Shown piece by piece: positions 32,359-43,573 of a stretch of 64,000 nt of DNA. The stretch is from an uncultured Sutterella sp. (lineage in GTDB: Bacteria; Pseudomonadota; Gammaproteobacteria; Burkholderiales; Burkholderiaceae_F). The notes under the pieces are model-generated. The model had not been told where the DNA came from, did no database searches, and was given only the letters and a program-made list of their open reading frames with translations. Numbering within the stretch: position 1 is the first letter of the stretch; each line of letters opens with the position of its first letter. Made by a program: the position numbers and the translations under genes. The DNA is taken from positions 1 through 64,000 of the forward strand of contig CAMAHM010000001.1 of the NCBI GenBank assembly GCA_945834535.1. Reading direction: 5' to 3'.

Positions 32359-33900
32359 TTACCAAGCGCCGTTCTTCTTGAACTCTTCGATCGCAGCCTT
32401 CAAAGCGGCATTGTCTTCCTTGGACAATTCCTTCTTTTCTTCGATGCGATTGATCAGTTCGGCGTGATGCTGCTGCAGGTAATCGCGCATGGCGCGTTCA
32501 CACTTGAGCGCTTCCTTGACGGCGACGTCGTCGAAGGCACCCATTTCAACAGCGAACAGCGTGATGGCTTCTTCCCAAACCTGAAGCGGCTGGTACTGGG
32601 GCTGCTTCATGAGTTCGGTCACGACGCGGCCGCGTTCGAGCTGCTTGCGGGTCGCTTCGTCCAGATCGCTGGCGAACTGGGCAAAAGCCGCGAGTTCACG
32701 GTACTGGGCCAGAGCCAGACGCACACCGCCGCCGAGCTTCTTGATGACCTTGGTCTGAGCGGCACCGCCCACACGGGACACCGAGATACCGGGGTTGATA
32801 GCGGGACGAACACCGGCGTTGAACAGGTCGGTTTCCAGGAAGATCTGGCCGTCGGTAATCGAAATCACGTTGGTCGGAACGAAGGCGGTCACGTCACCGG
32901 CCTGCGTTTCAATAATCGGCAGAGCGGTCATCGAGCCGGTCTTACCCTTGACGGCACCCTTGGTGAAGCGTTCCACGTAGGCCGGGTTCACACGAGCAGC
33001 GCGCTCGAGCAGACGGCTGTGCAGGTAGAACACGTCGCCGGGGTAGGCTTCACGTCCGGGCGGACGACGCAGCAGCAGCGAAATCTGACGGTAGGCCCAG
33101 GCCTGCTTGGTCAGGTCATCGTACACGATCAGGCTGTCCTGACCGCGGTCACGGAAGTATTCGCCCATGGTCGCACCGGCGTACGGAGCGATGTACTGCA
33201 GAGCGGCCGATTCAGAAGCCGTAGCAGCCACGATGATCGTGTAGTCCATGGCGCCGTGCTCTTCGAGCTGACGAACCACGTTGGCGATGGTCGAGGCCTT
33301 CTGACCGATGGCCACGTACACGCAGATGAGATCCTTGCCCTTCTGGTTGATAATCGTGTCGATCGCGATGGCGGTCTTACCGCACTGGCGGTCGCCAATG
33401 ATCAGTTCGCGCTGACCGCGGCCGATCGGGATCATGGCGTCAACGGACTTCAGACCCGTCTGCACGGGCTGGCTCACGGACTGACGATCGATCACGCCCG
33501 GGGCCACCTTTTCGACCACGTCGTATTCTTCAGTCTGGATCGGGCCCTTGCCGTCAATGGGCTGGCCCAGAGCGTTGACCACACGACCGATCAGAGCGGG
33601 GCCGACCGGCACGGACAGAATGCGACCCGTCGTCTTGACGGTGTCGCCTTCGGTGATGTGTTCGTAGTTACCGAGAATAACCGCGCCCACGGAATCACGT
33701 TCCAGGTTGAGGGCGAGGCCGTAGGTATTGCCGGGGAATTCCAGCATTTCGCCCTGCATCACGTCGTGGAGACCGTGCACACGGCAAATACCGTCGGTAA
33801 CCGACACGACGGTACCTTGAGTACGGAGATCAGCGGAGACACCGAGGCCTTCGATTCGCTGCTTCAGCAGTTCGCTGATTTCACTGGGATTAAGTTGCAT
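32359..33900 (-). CDS. atpA: F1F0 ATP synthase subunit alpha
   Basis: [19 protein letters not shown]...[20 protein letters not shown]. Confidence 0.98.
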   Translation of the reverse strand: MQLNPSEISELLKQRIEGLGVSADLRTQGTVVSVTDGICRVHGLHDVMQGEMLEFPGNTYGLALNLERDSVGAVILGNYEHITEGDTVKTTGRILSVPVGPALIGRVVNALGQPIDGKGPIQTEEYDVVEKVAPGVIDRQSVSQPVQTGLKSVDAMIPIGRGQRELIIGDRQCGKTAIAIDTIINQKGKDLICVYVAIGQKASTIANVVRQLEEHGAMDYTIIVAATASESAALQYIAPYAGATMGEYFRDRGQDSLIVYDDLTKQAWAYRQISLLLRRPPGREAYPGDVFYLHSRLLERAARVNPAYVERFTKGAVKGKTGSMTALPIIETQAGDVTAFVPTNVISITDGQIFLETDLFNAGVRPAINPGISVSRVGGAAQTKVIKKLGGGVRLALAQYRELAAFAQFASDLDEATRKQLERGRVVTELMKQPQYQPLQVWEEAITLFAVEMGAFDDVAVKEALKCERAMRDYLQQHHAELINRIEEKKELSKEDNAALKAAIEEFKKNGAW

Positions 33901-33916
33901 TCTTGAGCTCCGAAAT

Positions 33917-34465
33917 TTATGCGGTGAGCGTTGCCTGCAGCTGCGCAAGGCGTGCACGAACAGAACCGTCCAAAACCTGATCGCCGACGCGGATGCTCAC
34001 GCCGCCGATCAGTTCCTTGTTGATCGAAACGATCGGGTTGAGCGTCACACCGGGGAACTTGTTCTTCAGGCTTTCGAGCAGTTGTTCGACATCCTTCTTG
34101 GTGAGCGCGTAGGCAGTCTCAATATAGGCGTCAGCAACGCCTTCGGATTCGTTTTTAAGTGCACGGAACTGAGCGGCGATCTCGGGCAAGACACAAAGAC
34201 GACCGTTTTCGATGACTGTACGCAGCAGACCGTTCATTTCGGCAGGGACATCCTGACCGAGAGAACCGGCAAGCAGGTCAAACATCTGTTCATCGGTGAC
34301 CTTGGGATCATTGACCAACTCGGCAACGCGTTCGTCGCGCGTCACCTCGCTGAGAGCATCGAGGATGCTCTGCACTTCGCCAGCTTGCGCAGTGTGCTGA
34401 CACTCCACTAAAGCCTTCCAAAGGCCGAGAGCGTAGGGACGTGCAATCGTCGAAAGTTCAGCCAT
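33917..34465 (-). CDS. atpH: F1F0 ATP synthase subunit delta
   Basis: [21 protein letters not shown]...[35 protein letters not shown]. Confidence 0.96.
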   Translation of the reverse strand: MAELSTIARPYALGLWKALVECQHTAQAGEVQSILDALSEVTRDERVAELVNDPKVTDEQMFDLLAGSLGQDVPAEMNGLLRTVIENGRLCVLPEIAAQFRALKNESEGVADAYIETAYALTKKDVEQLLESLKNKFPGVTLNPIVSINKELIGGVSIRVGDQVLDGSVRARLAQLQATLTA

Positions 34466-34467
34466 GA

Positions 34468-34938
34468 TTAGAGCTTCGCCTTAAGTTGTTCAAGCAGCTT
34501 GATGTGGGCAGCCTTGTCCACTTCACGCGCCAGAATCTGCTGAGCGCCGGCAACCGCAAGAGCGGCCACTTCGTCGCGCAGCTGTTCGCGGGCACGCTGC
34601 ATTTCCTGAGCCGCTTCAGCCTTGGCGTTGGCAATGATGCGGTCGGCTTCGATCTGAGCCTGCTCCTTGGCATTCTCAACGATCGTGGCACCGCGCTTTT
34701 CGCCATCAGCAACGATCGTCGTGGCGCGGGCGCGAGCCTCGGCCTCGATTTCCTTGCCCTTGGCCTGAGCTTCGGCCAGAGCTTCGTTGCTCTTGTCGGC
34801 AGCGGCAAGACCTTCAGCGATCTTGTTTTGGCGTTCTTCGATCGCTTTGATCAAAGGCGGCCAGATGTACTTCATCGTGATGAAGCATCCGATGAAGAAC
34901 ACCACCATCTGTACAAACAGTGAGGCATTAATGTTCAT
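34468..34938 (-). CDS. atpF: F1F0 ATP synthase subunit b
   Basis: [50 protein letters not shown]. Confidence 0.96.
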   Translation of the reverse strand: MNINASLFVQMVVFFIGCFITMKYIWPPLIKAIEERQNKIAEGLAAADKSNEALAEAQAKGKEIEAEARARATTIVADGEKRGATIVENAKEQAQIEADRIIANAKAEAAQEMQRAREQLRDEVAALAVAGAQQILAREVDKAAHIKLLEQLKAKL

Positions 34939-35053
34939 TATCAACCCCGTCCATATCGACCCCAGGAGCGTCGCAACGCGACCCTCCGGGACTCGATAGC
35001 GTCAATAAAAATAAGACGTGTTACCAATTGCTGGCAATTAAATGCGCAAGCAA

Positions 35054-35341
<288 letters not shown>

Positions 35342-35372
35342 TTAAAGCGAAAGGAAGGAAAAATTCGAACCG

Positions 35373-36203
35373 TTAGTGTCCTTCATGAGCCTGACCAAGG
35401 TAGACCAGGGTCAGCATCATCATAATGAACGCCTGCAACAGCACGATAAGAATGTGGAACAGCCACCAGCACAGGCCGGCCACGACATGCCCGATCGCGC
35501 TTGCCGAGCCGCCGAACACGCCGAAGGACAGTGCATAGCCGCCAAGAAGAGCAATCAGGAAGAAGACGAGTTCACCTGCGTACATGTTACCGAACAGTCG
35601 CATACCCAAGCTCACGGTCTTGGCAACGTATTCGACGATGTTCAGGGCAAAGTTGCAGGGCCACAGCAGCGGATGGCTGCCGAAGGGAGCAGAAAAGAGT
35701 TCATGCACAAAGCCGCCGGCACCCTTGACCTTGAGGCCGTAGTAGATGCACAGCACGAGCACGCTCACGGAAATGCCGAGCGTACCGTTAAGGTCGGCCG
35801 TGGGCAGCGGACGCAGATAGTGAACGCCGAAGAAGCTGGCAATCCAGGGCAGGAGATCGACGGGGATAAGGTCGATCGCGTTCATGAGCACAACCCAGAC
35901 GAAAACCGTCAGAGCGGCAGGGGCGATGAAGGTACGGTCGCCGTGAACAATCGACTTGGACTGTTCTTCGACCATATCGACGAGCATTTCCACGGCGCAC
36001 TGCCACTTGCCGGGCACGCCGCTCGTCGCCTTGTGGGCACCGCGCCAGAGCAGGAACAAGCCCAGCACCAGCATCAGAATCGAAAAAATGAGCGTATCGT
36101 AGTTGATCACCGAGAAATCGATGATCGACTGCATCTTCCCCGAAGCATTGTGCTGCAGGTGATGAAGCATGTAGCCGGTGGGGCCGAGATCGCCAGTAGC
36201 CAT
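35373..36203 (-). CDS. atpB: F1F0 ATP synthase subunit a
   Basis: YMLHHLQHN...LVDMVEEQSKSIVHGDRTFIAPAALTVFVWVVLMNAIDLIPVDLLPW...AKTVSLGMRLFGNMYAGELVFFLI. Confidence 0.97.
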   Translation of the reverse strand: MATGDLGPTGYMLHHLQHNASGKMQSIIDFSVINYDTLIFSILMLVLGLFLLWRGAHKATSGVPGKWQCAVEMLVDMVEEQSKSIVHGDRTFIAPAALTVFVWVVLMNAIDLIPVDLLPWIASFFGVHYLRPLPTADLNGTLGISVSVLVLCIYYGLKVKGAGGFVHELFSAPFGSHPLLWPCNFALNIVEYVAKTVSLGMRLFGNMYAGELVFFLIALLGGYALSFGVFGGSASAIGHVVAGLCWWLFHILIVLLQAFIMMMLTLVYLGQAHEGH

Positions 36204-36231
36204 ACCCTATCCTTTGGATATCGTTTCAAGT

Positions 36232-36588
36232 TTAGTGTTTCGTGATGATCAGCGCGAACTGTCCGGCCACTGCGGCAATGATGCCGGCAAGCATGGCAGG
36301 CCAGTTGAGCCCATCAAAGAACTTAGCCACCAGCACAAACAGTGTGCAGATGGCGAGCATCTTTAGAAGCTCTCCGACAATGACAGCCGTCGGCCGCAAC
36401 GTCCGGCGCGCTTTGAGCGCCAAAAGCAGCTTAAGTGCCAGCAGAGAGTTGGGGACACACACGCAAAATCCGCCGGCCAGGGCCGACAACCCGGCCAACC
36501 AGCCCGCGAAAACGCCGATCAGTAAACTGATCAAACAGACAAGCGTGTACTGCCAGACGACGACACGTTTCAACTCTTCCTGATTCAT
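36232..36588 (-). CDS. atpI: ATP synthase subunit I (AtpI/AtpQ-like)
   Basis: Small membrane protein at the head of the atp operon: LIGVFAGWLAGLSALAGGFCVCVPNSLLALKLLLALKA. Confidence 0.8.
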   Translation of the reverse strand: MNQEELKRVVVWQYTLVCLISLLIGVFAGWLAGLSALAGGFCVCVPNSLLALKLLLALKARRTLRPTAVIVGELLKMLAICTLFVLVAKFFDGLNWPAMLAGIIAAVAGQFALIITKH

Positions 36589-36754
36589 ATCGCAGTCTGC
36601 TACCCCTTAAACAGCGCTATTTTACGGGGGATCACACCTTTTAACAACTAGACACGTACTGCAATGGTACTACTTATTAGGGGGTATTATCCGTTTTTTT
36701 GAGTACCCCCTTCGTGTTTTTATTGTTTAAGCGCCGACAGCCTACCGCTGACGA

Positions 36755-37693
36755 TCAGTTTGCAGAGTCCGGAGCCAGTTTGGCAATGAGCGCATCCAAA
36801 TCGTCGAGATCCGAAAAATCAATCAGAATCTGGCCCTTGCCTTTTTTACCGTAAACCACGCGCACGGGAGCACCGATCGACTCAGAGAGTCTGTCGTTCA
36901 GAATCTGATCGTCTCGGCTCACTGCCTGCTCCTTTTTCTTACCCTTTTTGGCCTTGGGAGCTTCGAGCATCGTCTTCACAAGCATTTCGGCCTCACGTAC
37001 CGACAGCTTTTTGGCGACGATCTCGTTGGCAGCAATCACCTGATCTGCGCCGGCAAGGGGCAGCAGAGCGCGCGCATGCCCCATGTCGATATCTCCCTTA
37101 ATGAGCATCTGCTGAACGGCGCTCGACAGATTAAGTAATCGCAGCAAGTTGCTCGTTGCCGAGCGGCTGCGTCCGATGGCATCGGCAGCTTCTTCGTGCG
37201 TATAGCCGAACTCATCGATCAGCCGTTTCACCCCGAGCGCCTCTTCCATGGCATTCAAATCCTCACGCTGCATGTTCTCGATAAGAGCCATGGCGAGGGC
37301 ATTTTTGTCATCGATGCGACGAACAATGGCCGGAATCGTCTTTTTTCCGGCGAGCTTGGAAGCGCGGAAGCGGCGTTCGCCGGCGATGATTTCATACTTA
37401 CCGTTATCGAGCGCGCGCACGATGATCGGACTGATCACCCCCTGCACTTTGATTGATTCACTGAGCTCCAGAAGTTTTTCCTGCTCGATGAGCGTGCGGG
37501 GCTGATACCTGCCGGCCTTAAGCATGCCGATATCAAGTTCGACAACACGCTCGCCGATCTCCTTGTCCTCCACAGCCGGAGCTTCAGCTTTGCTTTCTAC
37601 CGTCGCGACAGCAGGAATGTCTTCACCGATCAGACTGCTCAAACCACGGCCCAGACCGCGCTGCCTTTTACCCGAACTTTTCGTGACTGCCAT
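36755..37693 (-). CDS. parB: Chromosome partitioning protein ParB
   Basis: RGLGRGLSSLIGED; GERRFRASKLAGKKTIPAIVRRIDDKNALAMALIENMQREDLNAMEEALGVKRLIDEFGYTHEEAADAIGRSRSATSNLLRLL. Confidence 0.97.
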   Translation of the reverse strand: MAVTKSSGKRQRGLGRGLSSLIGEDIPAVATVESKAEAPAVEDKEIGERVVELDIGMLKAGRYQPRTLIEQEKLLELSESIKVQGVISPIIVRALDNGKYEIIAGERRFRASKLAGKKTIPAIVRRIDDKNALAMALIENMQREDLNAMEEALGVKRLIDEFGYTHEEAADAIGRSRSATSNLLRLLNLSSAVQQMLIKGDIDMGHARALLPLAGADQVIAANEIVAKKLSVREAEMLVKTMLEAPKAKKGKKKEQAVSRDDQILNDRLSESIGAPVRVVYGKKGKGQILIDFSDLDDLDALIAKLAPDSAN

Positions 37694-37698
37694 TACTC

Positions 37699-38484
37699 TT
37701 ACTCCTTATCACTGAAATCCTGCTTGACGCGGGCAAGAAGCTCGCGCCCGAAAGCGACATAGGCCTTGGCCCCGCGACTCGACTTGTCGTACACAATTCC
37801 GGGTTCTCCGTAGCTCGGAGCCTCTGCTAGTCGCACATTGCGCGGAATCACGGTGTCGAACACTCTGTCCCCGAAGGTCTGTTTCAACTGCTCACTCACC
37901 TGCTGCTGCAAGGTAATGCGGCCGTCGTACATCACTCGCAGCAGTCCGATTGCCGTAAGCTGGGGATTTTTGTTATGACGCACTCGCTTCACGGTATTAA
38001 CAAGGTCACTCAAGCCTTCCAGAGCAAAGTATTCGCACTGCATCGGAATAATGACGCCCTGAGCGCAGCACAAGGCATTCACCGTAATCATTGTGAGTGA
38101 CGGGGGACAGTCAATCAGAATAAAGTCGTACTTGTCCGCCACAGCCTCCAGCACCTCCTTGAGACGCTGATCGGGGTTTTTGAAATTCATCAAATCAATT
38201 TCAGCCGCAGCCAGCTCCCGATTGGCGGGCAGCACGTCGTAGCCGCCGACGTCGCTTTTGACAACCACATCGTCCAAATCGGCTTTCCCGATCAAGACTT
38301 CATAGACCGTATTGCTGCACTCGGTCTTTTCAATCCCCGACCCCATGGTTGCGTTGCCCTGGGGATCGAGATCCACAAGCAAAACCTTCTGACGCCTGCG
38401 GGCAAGACTCGCCGCCGTATTTACAGCAGTCGTGGTCTTGCCGACGCCACCCTTTTGATTGGCCACACAATAGATATAAGCCAT
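37699..38484 (-). CDS. parA: Chromosome partitioning ATPase ParA (Soj)
   Basis: MAYIYCVANQKGGVGKTTTAVNTAASLARRRQKVLLVDLDPQGNATMGSG...DFILIDCPPSLTMITVNAL. Confidence 0.97.
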   Translation of the reverse strand: MAYIYCVANQKGGVGKTTTAVNTAASLARRRQKVLLVDLDPQGNATMGSGIEKTECSNTVYEVLIGKADLDDVVVKSDVGGYDVLPANRELAAAEIDLMNFKNPDQRLKEVLEAVADKYDFILIDCPPSLTMITVNALCCAQGVIIPMQCEYFALEGLSDLVNTVKRVRHNKNPQLTAIGLLRVMYDGRITLQQQVSEQLKQTFGDRVFDTVIPRNVRLAEAPSYGEPGIVYDKSSRGAKAYVAFGRELLARVKQDFSDKE

Positions 38485-38553
38485 CACACATTCTCCCGAT
38501 TACAAAATTTTGAAAACCTTGCTCCAGCACTCACTGCTGCTCGATTTAACCTG

Positions 38554-39216
38554 CTACGAAACGGATGCCGGCAACTGTGCCCACAAATGAGAAAAGCCCA
38601 TCCAGAACGTTGCGACACCAATACAAATAAGAATGAAGGCAAAGATTCGCGCGATGGCATCAGAACCGGCCACACCGACTGCACGCGTCACGCGATCACT
38701 GAACCGATAGCAGAACCACACCAAGGCAGCGCTGAGGATGATGCCCAAAATAGCTCCGGCCATATCTCCCCAACTGCGCATCGGATTGGCACCAAACGCA
38801 ACTGCCACCGAAATCGACCCCGGACCGGTCGTCAACGGAAGCGTACAGGGATAAAAGGCCATGGACGCCAACGCACGGGCGCTTTTAGGTTTCGGGTCCT
38901 CACCTTCATCCGTTGACGGCGCATTCAGAGTCTGCCAACCGGCAGAAAACAGGACGATCCCGCCCGCCACTCTAAGAATATCGATGGAAATGCCGAAGAA
39001 GCTCAAAATCAGACTCCCGGCATAGAAACTGACAAACAACACAATCGCCGAGTACAACCCGATTCGATTGGCCATACGTGCTCGCATCTTGGTATCGACG
39101 CCATTGGTCAGCGTCACAAAAAACATTGCACCGCCGAAGGGATTCAACACCGGAACCAACGAAGCAAAGATCAGCAGCGTCATCGAATACAGGTGCTCAA
39201 GTTGTATCTCAAACAT
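38554..39216 (-). CDS. MarC family membrane protein
   Basis: ASLVPVLNPFGGAMFFVTLTNGVDTKMRARMANRIGLYSAIVLFVSFYAGSLILSFFGISIDILRVAGGIVLFSAGWQTL...FYPCTLPLTTGPGSISVAVAFGAN. Confidence 0.9.
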   Translation of the reverse strand: MFEIQLEHLYSMTLLIFASLVPVLNPFGGAMFFVTLTNGVDTKMRARMANRIGLYSAIVLFVSFYAGSLILSFFGISIDILRVAGGIVLFSAGWQTLNAPSTDEGEDPKPKSARALASMAFYPCTLPLTTGPGSISVAVAFGANPMRSWGDMAGAILGIILSAALVWFCYRFSDRVTRAVGVAGSDAIARIFAFILICIGVATFWMGFSHLWAQLPASVS

Positions 39217-39283
39217 AGAACCTCTTTAACTTTCGAAAACGTGGTTTTGTTAAATTAAATTTAAATATGAATTTGTATTATTT

Positions 39284-39931
39284 TTAAACTTGTTTTAAAA
39301 CAACAAGATGTCTTTCGTACTTGCCGTCCAAAAGATCGAGCGAAAGGACCTTTTCAACCACAACATCCTTAGGCAGTGCCGCCAATTCTTCCTCCGGGTA
39401 CTTGCCCTTCATCGCCAACCACCGCCCCTGAGGTTTAAGCATGTGCCTTGTCCAGGAAACCATATCGACCAGCGAGGCAAATGCACGGCTCGTGATGACG
39501 TCCACCGGGGCCTCATTGAGTTTTTCAATCCTAGAATGTTCAGCCCGCGCATTTTTCAAACGACAAACGACTGCGCACTGACGCAAAAATACGATCTTCT
39601 TTTGGACAGCATCCACCATGGTGATTTGAAGATCCGGCCGCATGATTGCAAGCGGTATTGCCGGGAGACCTCCGCCACTGCCCACATCAAGCACAGTTTG
39701 TGCACCGGGAACAAGCTCATCAAAGTGCTGAACCAATGTTAATGAGTCAATCAGATGCAGATTGATCACATCTTCCGGGCTATTCAGGCTCGTCAGGTTG
39801 TAGCTTTTGTTCCATTTCAGAAGAAGTTCCGCGAATTTCGCCAGAGAAATTGAATTTTCTTCTGTAATATCAATACTTAAGCGATTTTTGACAGCTTGAC
39901 GTATTTGAATGGGATCAAATTGATTAATCAC
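39284..39931 (-). CDS. rsmG: 16S rRNA (guanine527-N7)-methyltransferase
   Basis: [32 protein letters not shown]...[33 protein letters not shown]. Confidence 0.96.
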   Translation of the reverse strand: MINQFDPIQIRQAVKNRLSIDITEENSISLAKFAELLLKWNKSYNLTSLNSPEDVINLHLIDSLTLVQHFDELVPGAQTVLDVGSGGGLPAIPLAIMRPDLQITMVDAVQKKIVFLRQCAVVCRLKNARAEHSRIEKLNEAPVDVITSRAFASLVDMVSWTRHMLKPQGRWLAMKGKYPEEELAALPKDVVVEKVLSLDLLDGKYERHLVVLKQV

Positions 39932-41834
39932 GATTACTTCCCCACCTCATTCGTTTTAAATGCACAAGCAACAGTGAAATTGCAGCCGGAGTCACCCCGG
40001 AAATCCGAGCTGCCTGTCCCAGAGTTTCGGGGCGAGCTGCCTTTAGCTTTTGCTTAACCTCAAAAGACAATCCAATAACGGCTTCATAATCTAAATCAGT
40101 GGGAAGTTCGAAGTTCTCATGTTCCAACGTTTTCTGAACTTCTTCCTGCTGACGGTTGATATAGCCCTGGTATTTCAGAGCAATCTCAACCTGTTCAATC
40201 TCCGCTTTATTGTCTAAGCATGTCGCTGATACACGTTCGCCGCTTCCTTTCCGGAGTGTCATGAGATCACTGTAACTCACCTGAGGACGAGATAAGAGCG
40301 CAGCAAGACTGTACTCTCTCTCAATGCTTGTACCAAGAACCCGTTTAGCTTCCTCCATAGCAACTATTCGAGGGTTGATCCATGTTGTTTTCAGTCGCTG
40401 AAGTTCAGCCTCAATCCGATCTCTTTTACGAGCATAAAGATCCCATTTTTCGTCGGAAAGAGCTCCCAAACGATGAGCAATTTCTGCCAATCTCGCATCT
40501 GCATTATCTTCACGCAGACTCAGGCGATACTCTGCACGGCTCGTAAACATCCGATACGGCTCCGTCACTCCTCTGAGTGTAAGGTCATCAATCATGACCC
40601 CAAGATAAGCCTGGTCACGACGCGGCGTCCATTGCTCGCGCCCCATAGCGTGATTGGCAGCGTTAATACCAGCCAATAATCCTTGCGCAGCAGCCTCTTC
40701 ATAACCGGTCGTCCCGTTAATCTGGCCGGCGAAGTAAAGACCTGATATTTGCTTCGTCTCAAACGTACGCTTCAACTCACGGGGGTCATAGAAATCATAT
40801 TCAATTGCATATCCGGGACGAAGAAGATGTGCATTTTCCAATCCGGGGATGCAATGAATCATCTCCAATTGCACATCAAATGGAAGCGACGTAGAGATGC
40901 CGTTGGGATAAAACTCATTCGTTGATAAGCCTTCCGGTTCCAAAAAGATTTGATGGCTGTCTTTATCCTTGAACCTCTGAACCTTATCTTCAATAGAGGG
41001 ACAATAACGGGGCCCAACACCTTCAATAATCCCTGCGTACATCGGGGAGCGATCCAAGTTTGCTCGGATGATGTCATGCATCTTCTGATTGGTATGCGTA
41101 ATCCAACACGGAAGCTGCTTGGGATGCTCAATATTGGGCTCCATCACAGAAAAACACGGGATGGGATTCAAATCCCCGGGCTGTTCAGTGCACTTCGAAA
41201 AGTCGATGGTGCGTCCGTCAATGCGTGCAGGTGTTCCCGTCTTCAATCGACCCTTAGGGAGCCCCAGATCTATCAATCGCTTAGCCAGACGCACGGAAGC
41301 CGGATCACCCACCCGTCCAGCCGGATAGTGCTCCAACCCCACATGCACCAAGCCATTTAAGAATGTGCCGGAACAAATTACTACACTCTTTGCTTGAAAA
41401 CGGATGCCAGTCTGCGTAGCAACACCGCAAACCCTATCCCCCTCCACCAGCAGATCATCAACAGCTTGCTGAAATACCCAGAGATTTTCTTGCGTCTCGA
41501 TGCGTCTACGCATCTCGACTCTATACAAATGTCGATCAATCTGTGCACGAGTTGCTCGAACAGCAGGCCCCTTGGATCCATTCAGAATACGAAACTGAAT
41601 ACCTGAAGCATCCGTGACAGCCGCCATTGCGCCGCCCATAGAGTCAACCTCTTTAACCAGATGGCCTTTACCAATGCCGCCAATAGAGGGATTGCAAGAA
41701 AGCTGCCCAATTGTTTCGATATTGTGAGTTACAAGAAGAGTCTTCGCACCCATTCTTGCCGAGACCAGCGAAGCTTCTGCGCCAGCATGGCCACACCCAA
41801 CAACAATGACATCAAATTTTTCTGGATACAACAT
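39924..41834 (-). CDS. mnmG: tRNA uridine-5-carboxymethylaminomethyl(34) synthesis enzyme MnmG (GidA)
   Basis: [62 protein letters not shown]. Confidence 0.98.
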   Translation of the reverse strand: MLYPEKFDVIVVGCGHAGAEASLVSARMGAKTLLVTHNIETIGQLSCNPSIGGIGKGHLVKEVDSMGGAMAAVTDASGIQFRILNGSKGPAVRATRAQIDRHLYRVEMRRRIETQENLWVFQQAVDDLLVEGDRVCGVATQTGIRFQAKSVVICSGTFLNGLVHVGLEHYPAGRVGDPASVRLAKRLIDLGLPKGRLKTGTPARIDGRTIDFSKCTEQPGDLNPIPCFSVMEPNIEHPKQLPCWITHTNQKMHDIIRANLDRSPMYAGIIEGVGPRYCPSIEDKVQRFKDKDSHQIFLEPEGLSTNEFYPNGISTSLPFDVQLEMIHCIPGLENAHLLRPGYAIEYDFYDPRELKRTFETKQISGLYFAGQINGTTGYEEAAAQGLLAGINAANHAMGREQWTPRRDQAYLGVMIDDLTLRGVTEPYRMFTSRAEYRLSLREDNADARLAEIAHRLGALSDEKWDLYARKRDRIEAELQRLKTTWINPRIVAMEEAKRVLGTSIEREYSLAALLSRPQVSYSDLMTLRKGSGERVSATCLDNKAEIEQVEIALKYQGYINRQQEEVQKTLEHENFELPTDLDYEAVIGLSFEVKQKLKAARPETLGQAARISGVTPAAISLLLVHLKRMRWGSNRD

Positions 41835-41936
41835 TTATAAATTCTTCTCTCTCATCCAGTTCTAACAGTCTGATTTGATAAAAAAACAACTGTTTTTTTT
41901 TCTGGTTGTTGCATCTTACCAATAGCTCTCCAAAAA

Positions 41937-41952
41937 TGTTTCACGTGAAACA
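41937..41952. promoter_or_regulatory. parS site 1: TGTTTCACGTGAAACA
   Basis: Exact canonical 16-bp ParB-binding palindrome. Confidence 0.95.
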
Positions 41953-42631
41953 TTATTCTTTTGATCCCAGTGAGACTTTTGTGAAATTTTCTTTCTTTCG
42001 ATAGAAATTCTTCTTTTTTTCTCAATATCCCACCAAAGGAACCCATATATCTGGGCAGATCCAGACTCACACTCCCCCGCAAAACCAGCTTTAAGCCCTA
42101 TCAGATCAAGACGGGCACAAAATCAACATCCGGCTTTATCGCAAAAATTGCCTGGTTGCGATCATCTTTCTACAACTTCGCTCTAACTCCTACGCGCCTC
42201 CTCCCTTTGATTTAAAAAATACTCTATTCACCAATGTCAATCCATTCATCTGAGGAACTCTCTGAATCTGGCTGGGCATATTAGAAATCAGATCTTTCGC
42301 ACACCAAAATAACACCCTGCTGCAGACACAATAAAATTCAGTCCACAAAAATTCCCATCCCCCACACAAATAAGCGCCGCTCTAGTCAGGCACATCGATG
42401 ATGTATCTAAATAGTCGCATCTTCAGCCACAAACTGAGAAAGTGACGCTAAAGTTTCCTTTTCTAAAAAGAAGAACGTCCTCTAGTCCAGAAAGTTGGAG
42501 AATTAATGTAGCGGAGGTGGTTGTGCAGTACCTTTTTTTGTAATCCCTTGAGGCTTAAGACTCATATGTCCCCGTTGGGTATTTACGTACTTATTTGCAA
42601 TAACGAATGCTCGGAGTACATTTCGGATTAA

Positions 42632-42647
42632 TGTTTCACGTGAAACA
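42632..42647. promoter_or_regulatory. parS site 2: TGTTTCACGTGAAACA
   Basis: Exact canonical palindrome. Confidence 0.95.
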
Positions 42648-42948
42648 TCCAAACGTCTAAAAGTTGTGAGCGCTTAAATACTCACTCTGCACATCAACGG
42701 CATATCTCCTACTATGAAGCTACATCGGTTACGTATCAAGCGCGAATATGAGTCACTTAGTGACGTATGTAGTGTCAGACCATCCTCTTAATAATTGCCT
42801 ACCTAGCAGAGCGTTAGACGAGATTGCTTTTTTACCTATAAAAACGATGCTTTAGTTCACATTGACTAATAGGCACAAGAATCGTCTTGTAACTGCATTC
42901 CCGCATCTAATACAGCAAGTGCTGATATCGCACACTTTTTTAGCGCAA

Positions 42949-42964
42949 TGTTCCACGTGAAACA
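42949..42964. promoter_or_regulatory. parS site 3: TGTTCCACGTGAAACA (1-bp variant)
   Basis: Single T to C variant of the canonical site, as also tolerated in Bacillus parS. Confidence 0.9.
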
Positions 42965-43174
42965 TTGCAGTGTTGTTTAATTTTTGGAAACAACCATTAC
43001 AAGGTGGTGGTTATTGAATCTGTTCAGTAAGAATTGCAAATTCTCGTTTGTGTTGAAACTCATTCAACGGCCACTACAGAATGTCTTTTAACAGAATCTG
43101 GCAGATCCGTTAATGGTATTTTTTTCACTACGAAATCTGATCCTATGCCAGCATAAAAGAACGATGTTCCCGAA

Positions 43175-43190
43175 TGTTTCACGTGAAACA
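43175..43190. promoter_or_regulatory. parS site 4: TGTTTCACGTGAAACA
   Basis: Exact canonical palindrome. Confidence 0.95.
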
Positions 43191-43382
43191 GAACCCGCAC
43201 AGACAAAGCTCGGCAGCTTTACAAAATGCAATCAAAAATCCTTCCTATTGCGAAGAATGCTTTCTTTTGCACCGTGAGAATCTTCGTATGCGAGGAGTAT
43301 GTGATCCAGTGATGAATATGAGATCTGATAGGAAGAGACAAGGACGTCCGAGCAAGATTGATTTTTGGAGGTTTGCTTGTGA

Positions 43383-43398
43383 TGTTTCACGTGAAACA
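43383..43398. promoter_or_regulatory. parS site 5: TGTTTCACGTGAAACA
   Basis: Exact canonical palindrome. Confidence 0.95.
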
Positions 43399-43573
43399 CA
43401 TTATCAGCACACGAAGTTTTGATTATTCTTGTGATATTTTTTAACTAAATCAATATGTTACACAAAGTTTTATGTATCTTAAATCTGAATTTGAAATCAT
43501 CCCAAGCAAACATCTGCGGCAACAACTCAAGAGACTGGATGCTTGCTCTTTTATTTTAAATTCCCGTTTAAAT

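Larger units (their letters stand above)
41850..43570. other. Gene-free AT-rich region carrying five parS sites (centromere-like)
   Basis: No credible ORF, low GC relative to flanks, five TGTTYCACGTGAAACA sites. Confidence 0.85.

Noticed and set aside
43174-43422. 82-aa ORF starting in parS site 4 and ending after site 5
   Set aside because: Start codon and last codons lie in parS palindromes; no domain and no RBS; treated as noncoding.
41850-43570. mnmG-mnmE spacer as oriC (as in E. coli)
   Set aside because: No TTATNCACA-type DnaA box found on either strand in 1.7 kb; the parS content fits a partition locus better.
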